Source of the DNA: Pseudomonas sp. L5B5
GTDB taxonomy: Bacteria; Pseudomonadota; Gammaproteobacteria; Pseudomonadales; Pseudomonadaceae
Length of the DNA: 64,000 bases
Assembly: GCF_020520285.1 (NCBI RefSeq)
Contig: NZ_CP084742.1
Coordinates: 868,001-932,000 of the forward strand
Reading direction: 5' to 3'
In this document: positions 54,709 to 62,716 of the stretch, piece after piece
Numbering within the stretch: the stretch's first letter is position 1
Layout: each line of letters begins with the position of its first letter
Translations under genes and position numbers: made by a program
Notes under the pieces: generated by a model
Database searches by the model: none
Told to the model about the DNA's origin: nothing
What the model saw: the letters and a program-made list of their open reading frames with translations, nothing else

Positions 54709-56277
54709 ATGAATGCGTACTCGCCACCCGATGACCCTGAGGTCGTCGACATCGCCATCATCGGCGCCGGCTTCGCCGGGCTGTGCATGGCGATCAAGCT
54801 CAAGCAGGCCGGCATCGAAGATTTCTTCGTCGCCGAACAAGCCGCCTCTCTCGGAGGCACCTGGCGCGACAACCACTACCCCGGCTGCGCCTGCGACGTG
54901 CAATCCCATGTCTATTCCTTTTCTTTCGCGCCCAATCCGAACTGGACCCGGCAATTCGCCCCCCAGGCGGAAATCCGCGAGTACCTGGAGAACTGCGCCC
55001 GGGACTTCGCCCTGGCCCCCTACCTGCGCTTCAACATGGGCCTGGAGCAGGCCGTCTTCGATGAGGATCGCGAGCGTTGGCAGTTGCGGTTCGGCAATGG
55101 CCGCAGGGTCAGTGCGCGGATCCTGGTTTCCGGCATGGGCGGCCTGTCGCGCCCGGCGATCCCGGACATCCCGGGGCTGGAGGACTTCACCGGCAAGCGC
55201 TTTCACTCCCAGCAGTGGGACCATCGCTATTCATTGCAAGGCAAGCGGGTGGCGGTGATCGGCACCGGTGCCAGCGCGATCCAGTTCGTGCCCAAGATCG
55301 CCCCGCGGGTGGCCCAGCTCAAGCTGTTCCAGCGCACCCCACCGTGGATCATGCCCAAGCCCGACCGTGAGCTCGGCAGCCTGGAGCGCTGGGCCTTCAA
55401 GCACCTGCCCTTCACCCAGCGCCTGATGCGCTCGGCGCTGTACTGGGCCCTGGAAAGCCGGGTGATCGCCTTCGCCCGACGGCCGAAGCTGATGAAAGTG
55501 GTGCAGCGTGTCGCCCTGCGCCACCTGCGCAAGCAAGTGCCCGACCCGCTGCTGCGCCAGCGCCTGACCCCCGACTACACCATCGGCTGCAAGCGCATCC
55601 TGATTTCCAACGACTACTACCCGGCCCTGTCCCGGGGCAACGTCGGGGTGATCGGCGAAGCGATCCAGCGCATCGAGGCCGACGCCGTAGTCACCGCCGA
55701 CGGTAACCGCCATCCCGTGGACTGCATCATCTTCGGCACCGGTTTCCAGGCCACCGACCCACTGCCCCACGGCCTGCTCTTCGGCCGCCAAGGGCGGGAC
55801 CTGATGGACTACTGGTCACGGGGTGCCCATGCCTACCTGGGCACCTGCCTGCCGGGTTTTCCCAACCTGTTCATGATCGTCGGCCCCAACACCGGCCTGG
55901 GGCACAACTCGATGATCCTGATGATCGAGGCCCAGGTGGACTACATCCTCAAGGCCCTGGAACGGATGCGCCAGGCAGGCATCGGCACCCTTGAGGTCAA
56001 GGCCGACGTCGAGCGCCAGTACAACCAGCGCCTGCAGCAACGCCTGGCCGGCACCATCTGGTCCACCGGCGGCTGTCGCAGCTGGTACCTGGACCCGCGC
56101 AGCGGGCAGAACACCACACTGTGGCCCGGCTCCACCCTGAGCTTTCGCAAGGCCGTGCAGCACTTTGAGCTGCAGGATTACCTGGCCAGCCGCCTGCCCA
56201 CTGCCGCCACCGCGCCGGTCGTCGCGCGCCCACTGAACCTGCAAGAGGCTGCTACCCATGAAGAACTTCAACGGTAA
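54709..56277 (+). CDS. Flavin-containing monooxygenase, Baeyer-Villiger type
   Basis: A 522-residue class B flavoprotein monooxygenase. The FAD fold is IIGAGFAG (17-24), the NADPH fold IGTGASA (184-190), and between them lies the BVMO fingerprint F-x-G-x3-H-x3-W at FTGKRFHSQQW (160-170), with D replacing the usual final P/D. It inserts oxygen into ketones to give esters, or oxidises long-chain substrates. It is the first gene of a three-gene plus-strand operon; its last 20 bp overlap the SDR gene. Confidence 0.9.
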   Translation: MNAYSPPDDPEVVDIAIIGAGFAGLCMAIKLKQAGIEDFFVAEQAASLGGTWRDNHYPGCACDVQSHVYSFSFAPNPNWTRQFAPQAEIREYLENCARDFALAPYLRFNMGLEQAVFDEDRERWQLRFGNGRRVSARILVSGMGGLSRPAIPDIPGLEDFTGKRFHSQQWDHRYSLQGKRVAVIGTGASAIQFVPKIAPRVAQLKLFQRTPPWIMPKPDRELGSLERWAFKHLPFTQRLMRSALYWALESRVIAFARRPKLMKVVQRVALRHLRKQVPDPLLRQRLTPDYTIGCKRILISNDYYPALSRGNVGVIGEAIQRIEADAVVTADGNRHPVDCIIFGTGFQATDPLPHGLLFGRQGRDLMDYWSRGAHAYLGTCLPGFPNLFMIVGPNTGLGHNSMILMIEAQVDYILKALERMRQAGIGTLEVKADVERQYNQRLQQRLAGTIWSTGGCRSWYLDPRSGQNTTLWPGSTLSFRKAVQHFELQDYLASRLPTAATAPVVARPLNLQEAATHEELQR

Positions 56278-57157
56278 AGTCGCCGCCATCACTGGCGCCG
56301 CCTCCGGCATGGGCCGCGCCCTGGCCGTGGCCCTGGCTCGCGAGGGTTGCCATCTGGCCCTGGCCGACAAGAACGCCCAGGGCCTGGCGCAGACCGTGGC
56401 CCAGGCCCGGGCCGCCACCTTGCTGCCGCTGCGCATCAGCAGCCAGGAGCTGGATGTCGGCGACCGCGAGGCCATGTTCGCCTGGGCTGCCGCCAGCGCC
56501 GCCGAGCACGGCCAGGTCAACCTGGTTTTCAACAACGCCGGGGTGGCCCTGTCGAGCACCGTCGAAGGTACGAGCCTGGCGGACCTGGAATGGATCGTCG
56601 ACGTCAATTTCTGGGGCGTGGTGCACGGTACCCAGGCCTTCCTGCCGTACCTCAAGCAAGCCGGCGAAGGCCACATCATCAACACTTCCAGCGTGTTCGG
56701 GCTGTTCGCGCAACCGGGCATGAGCGGCTACAACGCCACCAAGTTCGCCGTGCGCGGTTTTACCGAATCCCTGCGCCAGGAGCTGGACCTGCAGGGCAAC
56801 GGGGTGTCCGCCACTTGTGTGCATCCGGGTGGCATCCGCACCGAGATCGCCCGCACCAGCCGCATCAGCGACAACGTCAAGGGCTTCCTGATCGACAACG
56901 AACAACAGGCTCGGGATGACTTCGAGAAGCTGTTCATCACCTCGGCGGAAACCGCGGCCAAGGTGATCCTGCTGGGGGTGCGCAAGAACAAGCGACGGGT
57001 GCTGATCGGCCGTGACGCGCACTTTCTCGATCTGTTCATCCGCCTGCTGCCCAGTGCCTACCAGAGCCTGGTGGTCTGGATCAGCCGGCGCATGGCGCCC
57101 AAACCGGGCAAGCACCCTGCCCCCGCCTACGAACCCCAGGATGAGCGTGGCCTCTGA
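56258..57157 (+). CDS. Short-chain dehydrogenase/reductase
   Basis: A 299-residue classical SDR: cofactor motif TGAASGMGRALA (14-25), NNAG, catalytic Ser in NTSSVFG, and Tyr/Lys in SGYNATKFAVRG. The extended C-terminus (about 250-299) is basic and hydrophobic, possibly for membrane association. It probably interconverts a (secondary) alcohol and ketone for the monooxygenase before it. It overlaps that gene by 20 bp and is followed by the PF10118 gene 34 bp later. Confidence 0.9.
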   Translation: MKNFNGKVAAITGAASGMGRALAVALAREGCHLALADKNAQGLAQTVAQARAATLLPLRISSQELDVGDREAMFAWAAASAAEHGQVNLVFNNAGVALSSTVEGTSLADLEWIVDVNFWGVVHGTQAFLPYLKQAGEGHIINTSSVFGLFAQPGMSGYNATKFAVRGFTESLRQELDLQGNGVSATCVHPGGIRTEIARTSRISDNVKGFLIDNEQQARDDFEKLFITSAETAAKVILLGVRKNKRRVLIGRDAHFLDLFIRLLPSAYQSLVVWISRRMAPKPGKHPAPAYEPQDERGL

Positions 57158-57191
57158 GGCCGCTCTCGCCGTGTCTAGAGGAGTGACAGCC

Positions 57192-58031
57192 ATGCTGCCC
57201 ATCCGCCGTGACATCAAGGTCGAACTGCCCGCCGAGCGCATCTGCGACTGGCACGAACAAGGCAGTCACGTGAGCCATTTCTTCAATGCCCTGTCCCTGC
57301 TGTTTCCTTCCGGGGAGCTGTTCTTCATGGACAGCGTGCGCCACTACCGCGACCGCATCCACGACCCCGAGCTCAAGCGCCAGATCCAGGGTTTCATCGG
57401 CCAGGAGGCCATGCACAGCCGCGAACACCAGCATTACAACGACCTGTTGCAGGACGCCGGTTTGCCGGCCCATCTGCTGGACCGCCGGTTGCGGGTGATC
57501 CTCGACTTCCAGAAGAAACACTTCTCGCCGGCCTTCAACCTGGCACTGACCATCGCCCTGGAACACTACACCGCGATCCTCGCCGACCTGCTACTGCGCG
57601 ATCCCAGCCGGTTCGGTGACTCGGTCGAGGGCTACCGGCAGATGTGGCAATGGCACGCGCTGGAGGAGACCGAGCACAAGGCCGTGGCCTACGACGTCTG
57701 GAACACCGTGCTCGAGCCTGGCCCCAAGCGCTACCTGATCCGCACCGGGACGATGCTGTTCACCACCCTGACCTTCTGGCTGGTGGTGTTCGATTTCCAT
57801 GTGCGCATGCTGATCGCCGACCGCAAGCGCGGCGGCCACTGGCGCGGAATGTGGCAGGTGGTGAAGTACCTGTACGGCCCCAAGGGCGTGTTCCCCAGGA
57901 TCGCCCTGCCCTGGCTGCAGTACTTCAAGCCGGGCTTCCATCCCTGGGACCATGACAACCGTCACCAGCTGCAACGCATCGATGGCCTGGTGCAGGACAT
58001 CGAGCAGACCCGTGCCACAGCGGCCAAGTGA
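57192..58031 (+). CDS. Metal-dependent hydrolase family (PF10118) protein
   Basis: 279 residues. Family landmarks are SHFFNALSLLFPSGELFF, the carboxylate/histidine block FIGQEAMHSREHQHYN, ALEHYTAIL, and WHALEETEHKAVAYDV. The E-x2-H pairs look like a ferritin-type di-metal site, so oxidase or hydrolase chemistry is possible; no reaction is established to my knowledge. GAGGAG lies 9 nt before the ATG at 57192; the longer frame to 57012 overlaps the SDR gene. The family is often found beside BVMO/SDR genes. Confidence 0.87.
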   Translation: MLPIRRDIKVELPAERICDWHEQGSHVSHFFNALSLLFPSGELFFMDSVRHYRDRIHDPELKRQIQGFIGQEAMHSREHQHYNDLLQDAGLPAHLLDRRLRVILDFQKKHFSPAFNLALTIALEHYTAILADLLLRDPSRFGDSVEGYRQMWQWHALEETEHKAVAYDVWNTVLEPGPKRYLIRTGTMLFTTLTFWLVVFDFHVRMLIADRKRGGHWRGMWQVVKYLYGPKGVFPRIALPWLQYFKPGFHPWDHDNRHQLQRIDGLVQDIEQTRATAAK

Positions 58032-58062
58032 CGGGCCGGGGCCACCGGCCAGCGACAATCCG

Positions 58063-58085
58063 CCGGCAGCGCGCACGGCTGCCGG
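58063..58085 (+). terminator. Hairpin after the BVMO operon
   Basis: CCGGCAGC-GCGCACG-GCTGCCGG, an 8-bp stem 31 bp after the last stop. There is no U-tract. Confidence 0.35.
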
Positions 58086-58230
58086 TGACTGCTCCACGGC
58101 CAGGGGAAACGCCTGAGGCAAGGCATCGGGTCGAGTATGCCCGCCAGTCACTGCCGCAGATCCGGCCGCTCACGCCCTGGCCAGGGCGCTGCTAATCTGC
58201 AGCGGACCCAGTGTGTCGCGAGCCTGCACC

Positions 58231-59016
58231 ATGTTCCTGATCCTGCTGCCCCACGCCGACTACGACCCGACCGAAAGCAGCCTGCCCTGGCAGGCCGCCC
58301 GCGAGGCCGGCTTCGAAGCCTGTTTTGCCACGCCGCAAGGCATGCCGGCCTACGCCGATGCACGCCTGGTCAGCCTTGGCTTCGGCCCGCTCAATCCCGT
58401 GCTGATGACCCGCGCCGCCGACCTCGAGCGCTACCACGGCATGACTCGCGACCCGGCCTTTCGCTACCCCCTGAGCTATGTCGGGGTCGACCCGCCAGCG
58501 TTCGAAGGCCTGCTGATCCCGGGCGGCCATGCCCGAGGCATGCGCAGCCTGCTGGAGTCTGCACAAGTGCAGCGGATCATCCTGGCCTTCTTCCAGGCCG
58601 ACAAACCGGTGGCCGCGGTGTGCCATGGCCCTCTGGCCCTGGCGCGCTGCATCGACCCGCAACACGGACGCTCGGTGCTCTACGGGCGCAAGGTCACCGC
58701 ACTGCTGGCCGGTCCCATGGAGCTGATGGCCTGGATCGCCACCGCGCCCTGGCTGGGACGCTATTACCGCACCTACGACCACTGCGTCGAACACGAGATC
58801 AAGGCGGTGCTGGCCAGCCCGGGGGACTTCATCCGCGGCCCGTTGTTGCCCAGGCGCGATTCGGCGCAGCATCCCGAACGCGGTTTCGTGGTCCGCGATC
58901 GCAACCTGCTGACCGCTCGCTGGCCCGGGGACTGCCACCGCTTCGCCAACGAGTGGGTGACCCTGCTGCAGCAAGCTCGGGCGAGCCACTCTCAGCCGGC
59001 ACAGACCAGTCGCTGA
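58231..59016 (+). CDS. DJ-1/PfpI (type 1 glutamine amidotransferase-like) protein
   Basis: 261 residues. The nucleophile elbow is VAAVCHGPLALARC (Cys-His), with GLLIPGGHARGM before it, as in DJ-1/PfpI chaperone-glyoxalase-protease-like proteins. It is longer than the 180-220 residue norm through insertions around residue 60-80 and the C-terminus. The in vivo role is unknown. The ATG at 58231 is preferred over the GTG at 58213; neither has a good ribosome site. The 3' end overlaps the convergent MFS gene by 25 bp. Confidence 0.82.
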   Translation: MFLILLPHADYDPTESSLPWQAAREAGFEACFATPQGMPAYADARLVSLGFGPLNPVLMTRAADLERYHGMTRDPAFRYPLSYVGVDPPAFEGLLIPGGHARGMRSLLESAQVQRIILAFFQADKPVAAVCHGPLALARCIDPQHGRSVLYGRKVTALLAGPMELMAWIATAPWLGRYYRTYDHCVEHEIKAVLASPGDFIRGPLLPRRDSAQHPERGFVVRDRNLLTARWPGDCHRFANEWVTLLQQARASHSQPAQTSR

Positions 59017-60194
59017 CCCGGCTTGAAGGCGTGGCTGCGGGCCCCCCAGACCAGTACCAGGCCCACGACGGCCAGCGCCGCCATCACCCAGGGGAATGAC
59101 AACGCCCCCTGGCTCTGCAGCAACAGGCCGCCCACCACCCCGCCACCGGCGATCCCCAGGTTGAAGATGGTCACCAGCATCGACTGGGCGACGTCGGCCC
59201 CTTCCCCGGCAGCATCGGCCACGGCGGTCTGCAGCAGGGTCGGCGCGCCACCGAAGGTCAGGCCCCAGGCGACGATGGCCGGCCATACCAGCCACGGCTG
59301 CTGGCCCGCGATACCCAGCAGCAGCGAGGCCAGGGCGAAGCCTGCCAGGCTGCACAGGGTCAGGCCGCGCAACCAGCGATCCACCAGCAGGCCGGTCCCC
59401 CAGATCCCCAGCAGCGAGGCCAGGCCGAACAGCAGCAAGGCGCGGTCCAGGACTGCGGCCAACCCCAGGGACTCGAGGAACGGAGCGATGTAGGTATAGA
59501 GAATGTTGTGGGCCAGGATCCAGACGAAGATCACCAGCAGCGCCTGGGCAATCCCCGGGGTCAGGAAAATCGCCAGCACCGGCTGGCGCTCACCGGCCTG
59601 TTGCCCGGGATGATCGGGCACCGCCAGGCGCACCCAGCCCCACAACACCAGAGCCAGCAGCGACAGGCTCCAGAATACCCATTGCCAGTCCATCCACGTC
59701 CCCAGCCAAGTGCCCAGGGGCACGCCCAGGCACAGGGCCAGCGGCTGGCCCACCCCCATCACCGCCAGGGCTCGTCCCTGCAACGCAGGGACTACTAGAC
59801 GCCGGGCATAACCGGCCAGCAGTCCCCAGACCAGCCCCGCGGCCATGCCGGCGGCGAACCGCACGACCAGGGTCACACCGTAATGCGTCGAAAGCGCCGT
59901 GAGGCTGTTGCACAACAGCAAGCCACCGATGGCCAGCAACAGCAGCGGTCGGCGCCGCCAGCTGCGGGTCGCGGCAATCAGCGGGATGGCCGCCACCACC
60001 GAGCCCAGGGCATAGACGCTGATCAGCTGTCCGGCCATGGCCTGGTCGATGGAAAGGCCATGGCTGATCTGGGGCAGCAAACCGGCCGGCAGCGTCTCGG
60101 TAACGATGGCGATGAAGCCGGCCAGGGTCAGGGCCAGCAGGCGCCACACTGGCAACCGCGTGGCGGCGGCCGGCAAGGGGTCGGGAAGATGCAT
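58992..60194 (-). CDS. MFS transporter, DHA1 family (sugar-efflux type)
   Basis: About 400 residues and 12 helices; helix 1 ALTLAGFIAIVTETLPAGLLPQI marks the AraJ/SotB-like efflux branch, and the helix 4-5 motif appears as MGVGQPLALCLGVPLGTWLG. The substrate is unknown. The start is uncertain: ATG at 60194 or GTG at 60209, neither with a clear ribosome site. It is the last gene of a minus-strand series with the oxidoreductase and TetR genes, 84 bp after the former. Confidence 0.87.
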   Translation of the reverse strand: MHLPDPLPAAATRLPVWRLLALTLAGFIAIVTETLPAGLLPQISHGLSIDQAMAGQLISVYALGSVVAAIPLIAATRSWRRRPLLLLAIGGLLLCNSLTALSTHYGVTLVVRFAAGMAAGLVWGLLAGYARRLVVPALQGRALAVMGVGQPLALCLGVPLGTWLGTWMDWQWVFWSLSLLALVLWGWVRLAVPDHPGQQAGERQPVLAIFLTPGIAQALLVIFVWILAHNILYTYIAPFLESLGLAAVLDRALLLFGLASLLGIWGTGLLVDRWLRGLTLCSLAGFALASLLLGIAGQQPWLVWPAIVAWGLTFGGAPTLLQTAVADAAGEGADVAQSMLVTIFNLGIAGGGVVGGLLLQSQGALSFPWVMAALAVVGLVLVWGARSHAFKPGQRLVCAG

Positions 60195-60278
60195 TCCGGG
60201 AATACTCACGCAAAGAAGAACGGGACTGCGGCGGACACAGCGGTGCCCACCACAGCGAGAGGTCAGCCGAACTGTGGT

Positions 60279-61139
60279 TCAGCCAAGGTAGGAGGCGGCC
60301 ATGTCCTTGTCGCCATGGCCCTTGTCCAGGGCTCGCTGGAACCGCTGGATACCGGCTTCGGCCAAGTCCAGCCGGACCCCGGCCTGCTGCGCTGCGGCCA
60401 CCATCAGCTGGGCGTCCTTCAGGGCATTGGCCAGCGTGAAGCTGGGGTGATAATCGTCATTGAGCATGGCCGCGGTCTTGGCCTGGAAGTAACCGCTGTC
60501 CAGCGGACCGCCCGTCACCAGCTCCACCACCAGCGCTGGGTCTACCCCCAGCCCCTTGGCCAGCGCCAGGCTTTCCGCGGCGCCATGGGTCAACGCCAGC
60601 ACCCAGCTGTTGAGGGCCAGTTTCAAGCGGCTGCCACCACCAGGCTGCTCGCTGACCCAGAGCACCCGCTTGGCAATGGCATCGAACAACCGCTGCAACG
60701 CAGCTCGGTGCACCTCGGGGCCAGACCCCAGCACCACCAACTGGCCTTGTTCCGCCGGTTGCCGGGTACCCAACACTGGGGCGTCGTAGAACACCAGCTC
60801 CCGCGCCCGGGCAAAATCTTCAAGCTCGGTACAGGCCTGGACGCCCACCGTGGCCATCTGCAGCCACAGGGTACCCGGCTCCAGGGCACTGGCCGCCTGC
60901 TCCATGGCGGCCAGCACTGCCGGCCCGTCCTTGTGCAGGGTGATGATCACCTCGGCCCCGCGCACGGCATCGGCCACCTGTTCGCAAAACCGGACCCCGT
61001 CTGCCTCCAGCACCCGGGCCTTTTGCGGTGTGCGGTTCCAGGCCCACACCGCGAAGCCCTGGCGTTGCAGGTTGCGCGCGACGGCGGCGCCCATGATGCC
61101 AATACCCAACACAGCTACGGAACGAAATTGCTTGGACAT
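60279..61139 (-). CDS. NAD(P)-dependent oxidoreductase, 3-hydroxyisobutyrate dehydrogenase family
   Basis: A 286-residue beta-hydroxyacid-dehydrogenase-like enzyme: N-terminal dinucleotide motif VAVLGIGIMGAAVARNL, the NRT cofactor-specificity loop (WNRTPQKA) favouring NADPH, LDAPV-like segment FYDAPVLGTRQPAEQG, and the catalytic lysine in GGGSRLKLALNSWV. It could reduce succinic semialdehyde, glyoxylate or imines. A perfect TetR-type operator lies 24 bp before the start. Confidence 0.88.
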   Translation of the reverse strand: MSKQFRSVAVLGIGIMGAAVARNLQRQGFAVWAWNRTPQKARVLEADGVRFCEQVADAVRGAEVIITLHKDGPAVLAAMEQAASALEPGTLWLQMATVGVQACTELEDFARARELVFYDAPVLGTRQPAEQGQLVVLGSGPEVHRAALQRLFDAIAKRVLWVSEQPGGGSRLKLALNSWVLALTHGAAESLALAKGLGVDPALVVELVTGGPLDSGYFQAKTAAMLNDDYHPSFTLANALKDAQLMVAAAQQAGVRLDLAEAGIQRFQRALDKGHGDKDMAASYLG

Positions 61140-61162
61140 CTTCGATTCTCCGACTTGATAAA

Positions 61163-61182
61163 ACTGGAATGATCATTCCAGT
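61163..61182. promoter_or_regulatory. TetR operator O1, perfect 20-bp palindrome
   Basis: ACTGGAATGATCATTCCAGT, perfectly symmetric, 24 bp upstream of the oxidoreductase start. It shares 17 of 20 bases with O2 in front of the TetR gene. Confidence 0.8.
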
Positions 61183-61269
61183 AAAGAACAAAAAAATCAG
61201 CCACTCCACGGGGCTGGTTGATCGGGTGTTGCCTGGGTGGCGACGGTGCGGGCGGACCGCGCCCGGGAC

Positions 61270-61854
61270 CTAGGCCAGGCTGGCCAGCGCCACCTCCACG
61301 ACATCCAGCAGGCGCTGGCGGCGTTCGTCCGGCAGGCTGCCCTTGCCCAGCACCCGCAGGCCCTGGACGGTACACACGACAAAGCTGGCCAGGGCCCGGG
61401 GGCTCTTGTGCGCAGCGATGTGTCCCTGTTCCTGGCCCTTGAGCAACACCTGCTCCAGGGCCGCCTCGATACGCCGGAAATTCTGCGCGACCAGTTGCGC
61501 CACTACCGGGTCCTGCCCGGCCATCTCCAGCGAGGCATTGGCCGCCAGGCAGCCCAGGCGCTGGCCGTCCTGCAATTCGTTGTCAACGATCTTCATCAGC
61601 AGGCGCCGCACCCGCTCCGGCGCCGGGGCGTCCCCGGCCAGCAGCTCGATATTGGCCGTGGTCATCTGCTGGTAACGCTTGAGCGCGCAGGTGTACAAGC
61701 CGTGCTTGCTATCGAAGGCGTTGTACAGGCTGCTGCGGCTCAGGCCGGTGCCCTCTACCAGGTCCTGGATGGAGGTGGCGGCATATCCGCGTTGCCAGAA
61801 CACCTGCATGGCTGCATCGGCGATCTGGTCGGGGTCGAACTCCTTGGGACGCAC
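61270..61854 (-). CDS. TetR/AcrR-family repressor
   Basis: 194 residues: FDPDQIADAAMQVFWQRGYAATSIQDLVEGTGLSRSSLYNAF is the helix-turn-helix domain (hallmark part GTGLSRSSLYNAF), with a YcdC/TetR_C-like ligand domain behind. The GTG at 61854 is chosen because AAGG lies 8 nt upstream and operator O2 would otherwise be inside the coding frame, which stays open to 61908. It probably represses itself and the oxidoreductase-MFS genes downstream. Confidence 0.87.
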   Translation of the reverse strand: MRPKEFDPDQIADAAMQVFWQRGYAATSIQDLVEGTGLSRSSLYNAFDSKHGLYTCALKRYQQMTTANIELLAGDAPAPERVRRLLMKIVDNELQDGQRLGCLAANASLEMAGQDPVVAQLVAQNFRRIEAALEQVLLKGQEQGHIAAHKSPRALASFVVCTVQGLRVLGKGSLPDERRQRLLDVVEVALASLA

Positions 61855-61867
61855 GGCAAGCACCTTG

Positions 61868-61887
61868 ACTGGAATGATCGTTCCACA
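61868..61887. promoter_or_regulatory. TetR operator O2
   Basis: ACTGGAATGATCGTTCCACA, 14 bp before the TetR GTG and matching O1 in 17 of 20 positions. Confidence 0.75.
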
Positions 61888-61915
61888 ATCTAAAGCTACA
61901 AGGAACAATCGTCAA

Positions 61916-61944
61916 CCATCCCCGAGGGAAACTCTCGGGGATGG
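61916..61944 (-). terminator. Terminator of the ABC permease operon
   Basis: CCATCCCCGAG-GGAAACT-CTCGGGGATGG makes a perfect 11-bp stem starting 10 bp after the permease stop. On the minus strand it is followed by a broken T-rich stretch (TTGACGATTGTT). Confidence 0.65.
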
Positions 61945-61954
61945 CGGGCTGGGC

Positions 61955-62716
61955 TCAGGCGTGAACCCAGCGTCGGTGCAGGCTTCGGGCCAGGGCATCG
62001 AGGGCAAAGCCGAGGACGCCGATCAGCAGCACCATGGCCATCAGTTCCGAGTAGGCCAGGCGATCGCGGGTATCGAGGATGAAGTAGCCCAGGCCGGCGC
62101 TGACCCCGAGCATCTCGCACGGCACCAGGACGATCCACAGGATGCCGATGGCCAGGCGCACGCCCGTCAGCACGTGCCCCAGCACCCCCGGCAGGATCAC
62201 CTTGCGCAGGGTTTCCCAGCGCGTGGCACTCAGGCTGCGGCTCAGTTGCAACCAGCGCGGGTCGAGCTGACGAACCCCAGCGGCGGTGTTGAGCAGGATT
62301 GGCCACAGGGCGGCGAAGGCCAGCAGGAAGTAGATCGGCTGATCGCCCACGCCCATCAGCATCACCACCACCGGCATCCAGGACAGCGGCGAGATCATCC
62401 GCAGGAACTGGAACGCCGGGGTGGTGGCCGCCTCCAGGTGCCGGTAGCTGCCCACCAGCAGGCCCAGGGGCACGCCGATCAGCAGGGCCAGCAACAGCCC
62501 CACCAGAATCCGCTTGAGGCTCACCCAGATGTGTTCGTACACCTGCGGCTGGCCGAGCAGTTCCACCAGGCTGGCGAACGTCGCCTCGGGGGAAAACCGC
62601 GCCGCCAGCCCATCGCCACCAGCCAGGTGCACGCCCAGCCACCAGCCCAGCAGCAGGCTCGCCAGCCCAGCCAGGCCCAGGCCCCAGTGGCCCAGGGAGG
62701 AAGGTCGCTTGTCCAT
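61955..62716 (-). CDS. ABC transporter permease (nitrate/sulfonate/taurine type)
   Basis: A 253-residue SsuC/TauC-like inner-membrane permease with six helices. The EAA loop is LSRSLSATRWETLRKVILPGVLGHVLTG, where it meets the ATPase. The ATG shares one base with the binding-protein stop (TGATG), so the two are translationally coupled. No ATPase gene follows; it may lie upstream beyond the right edge. Confidence 0.9.
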   Translation of the reverse strand: MDKRPSSLGHWGLGLAGLASLLLGWWLGVHLAGGDGLAARFSPEATFASLVELLGQPQVYEHIWVSLKRILVGLLLALLIGVPLGLLVGSYRHLEAATTPAFQFLRMISPLSWMPVVVMLMGVGDQPIYFLLAFAALWPILLNTAAGVRQLDPRWLQLSRSLSATRWETLRKVILPGVLGHVLTGVRLAIGILWIVLVPCEMLGVSAGLGYFILDTRDRLAYSELMAMVLLIGVLGFALDALARSLHRRWVHA

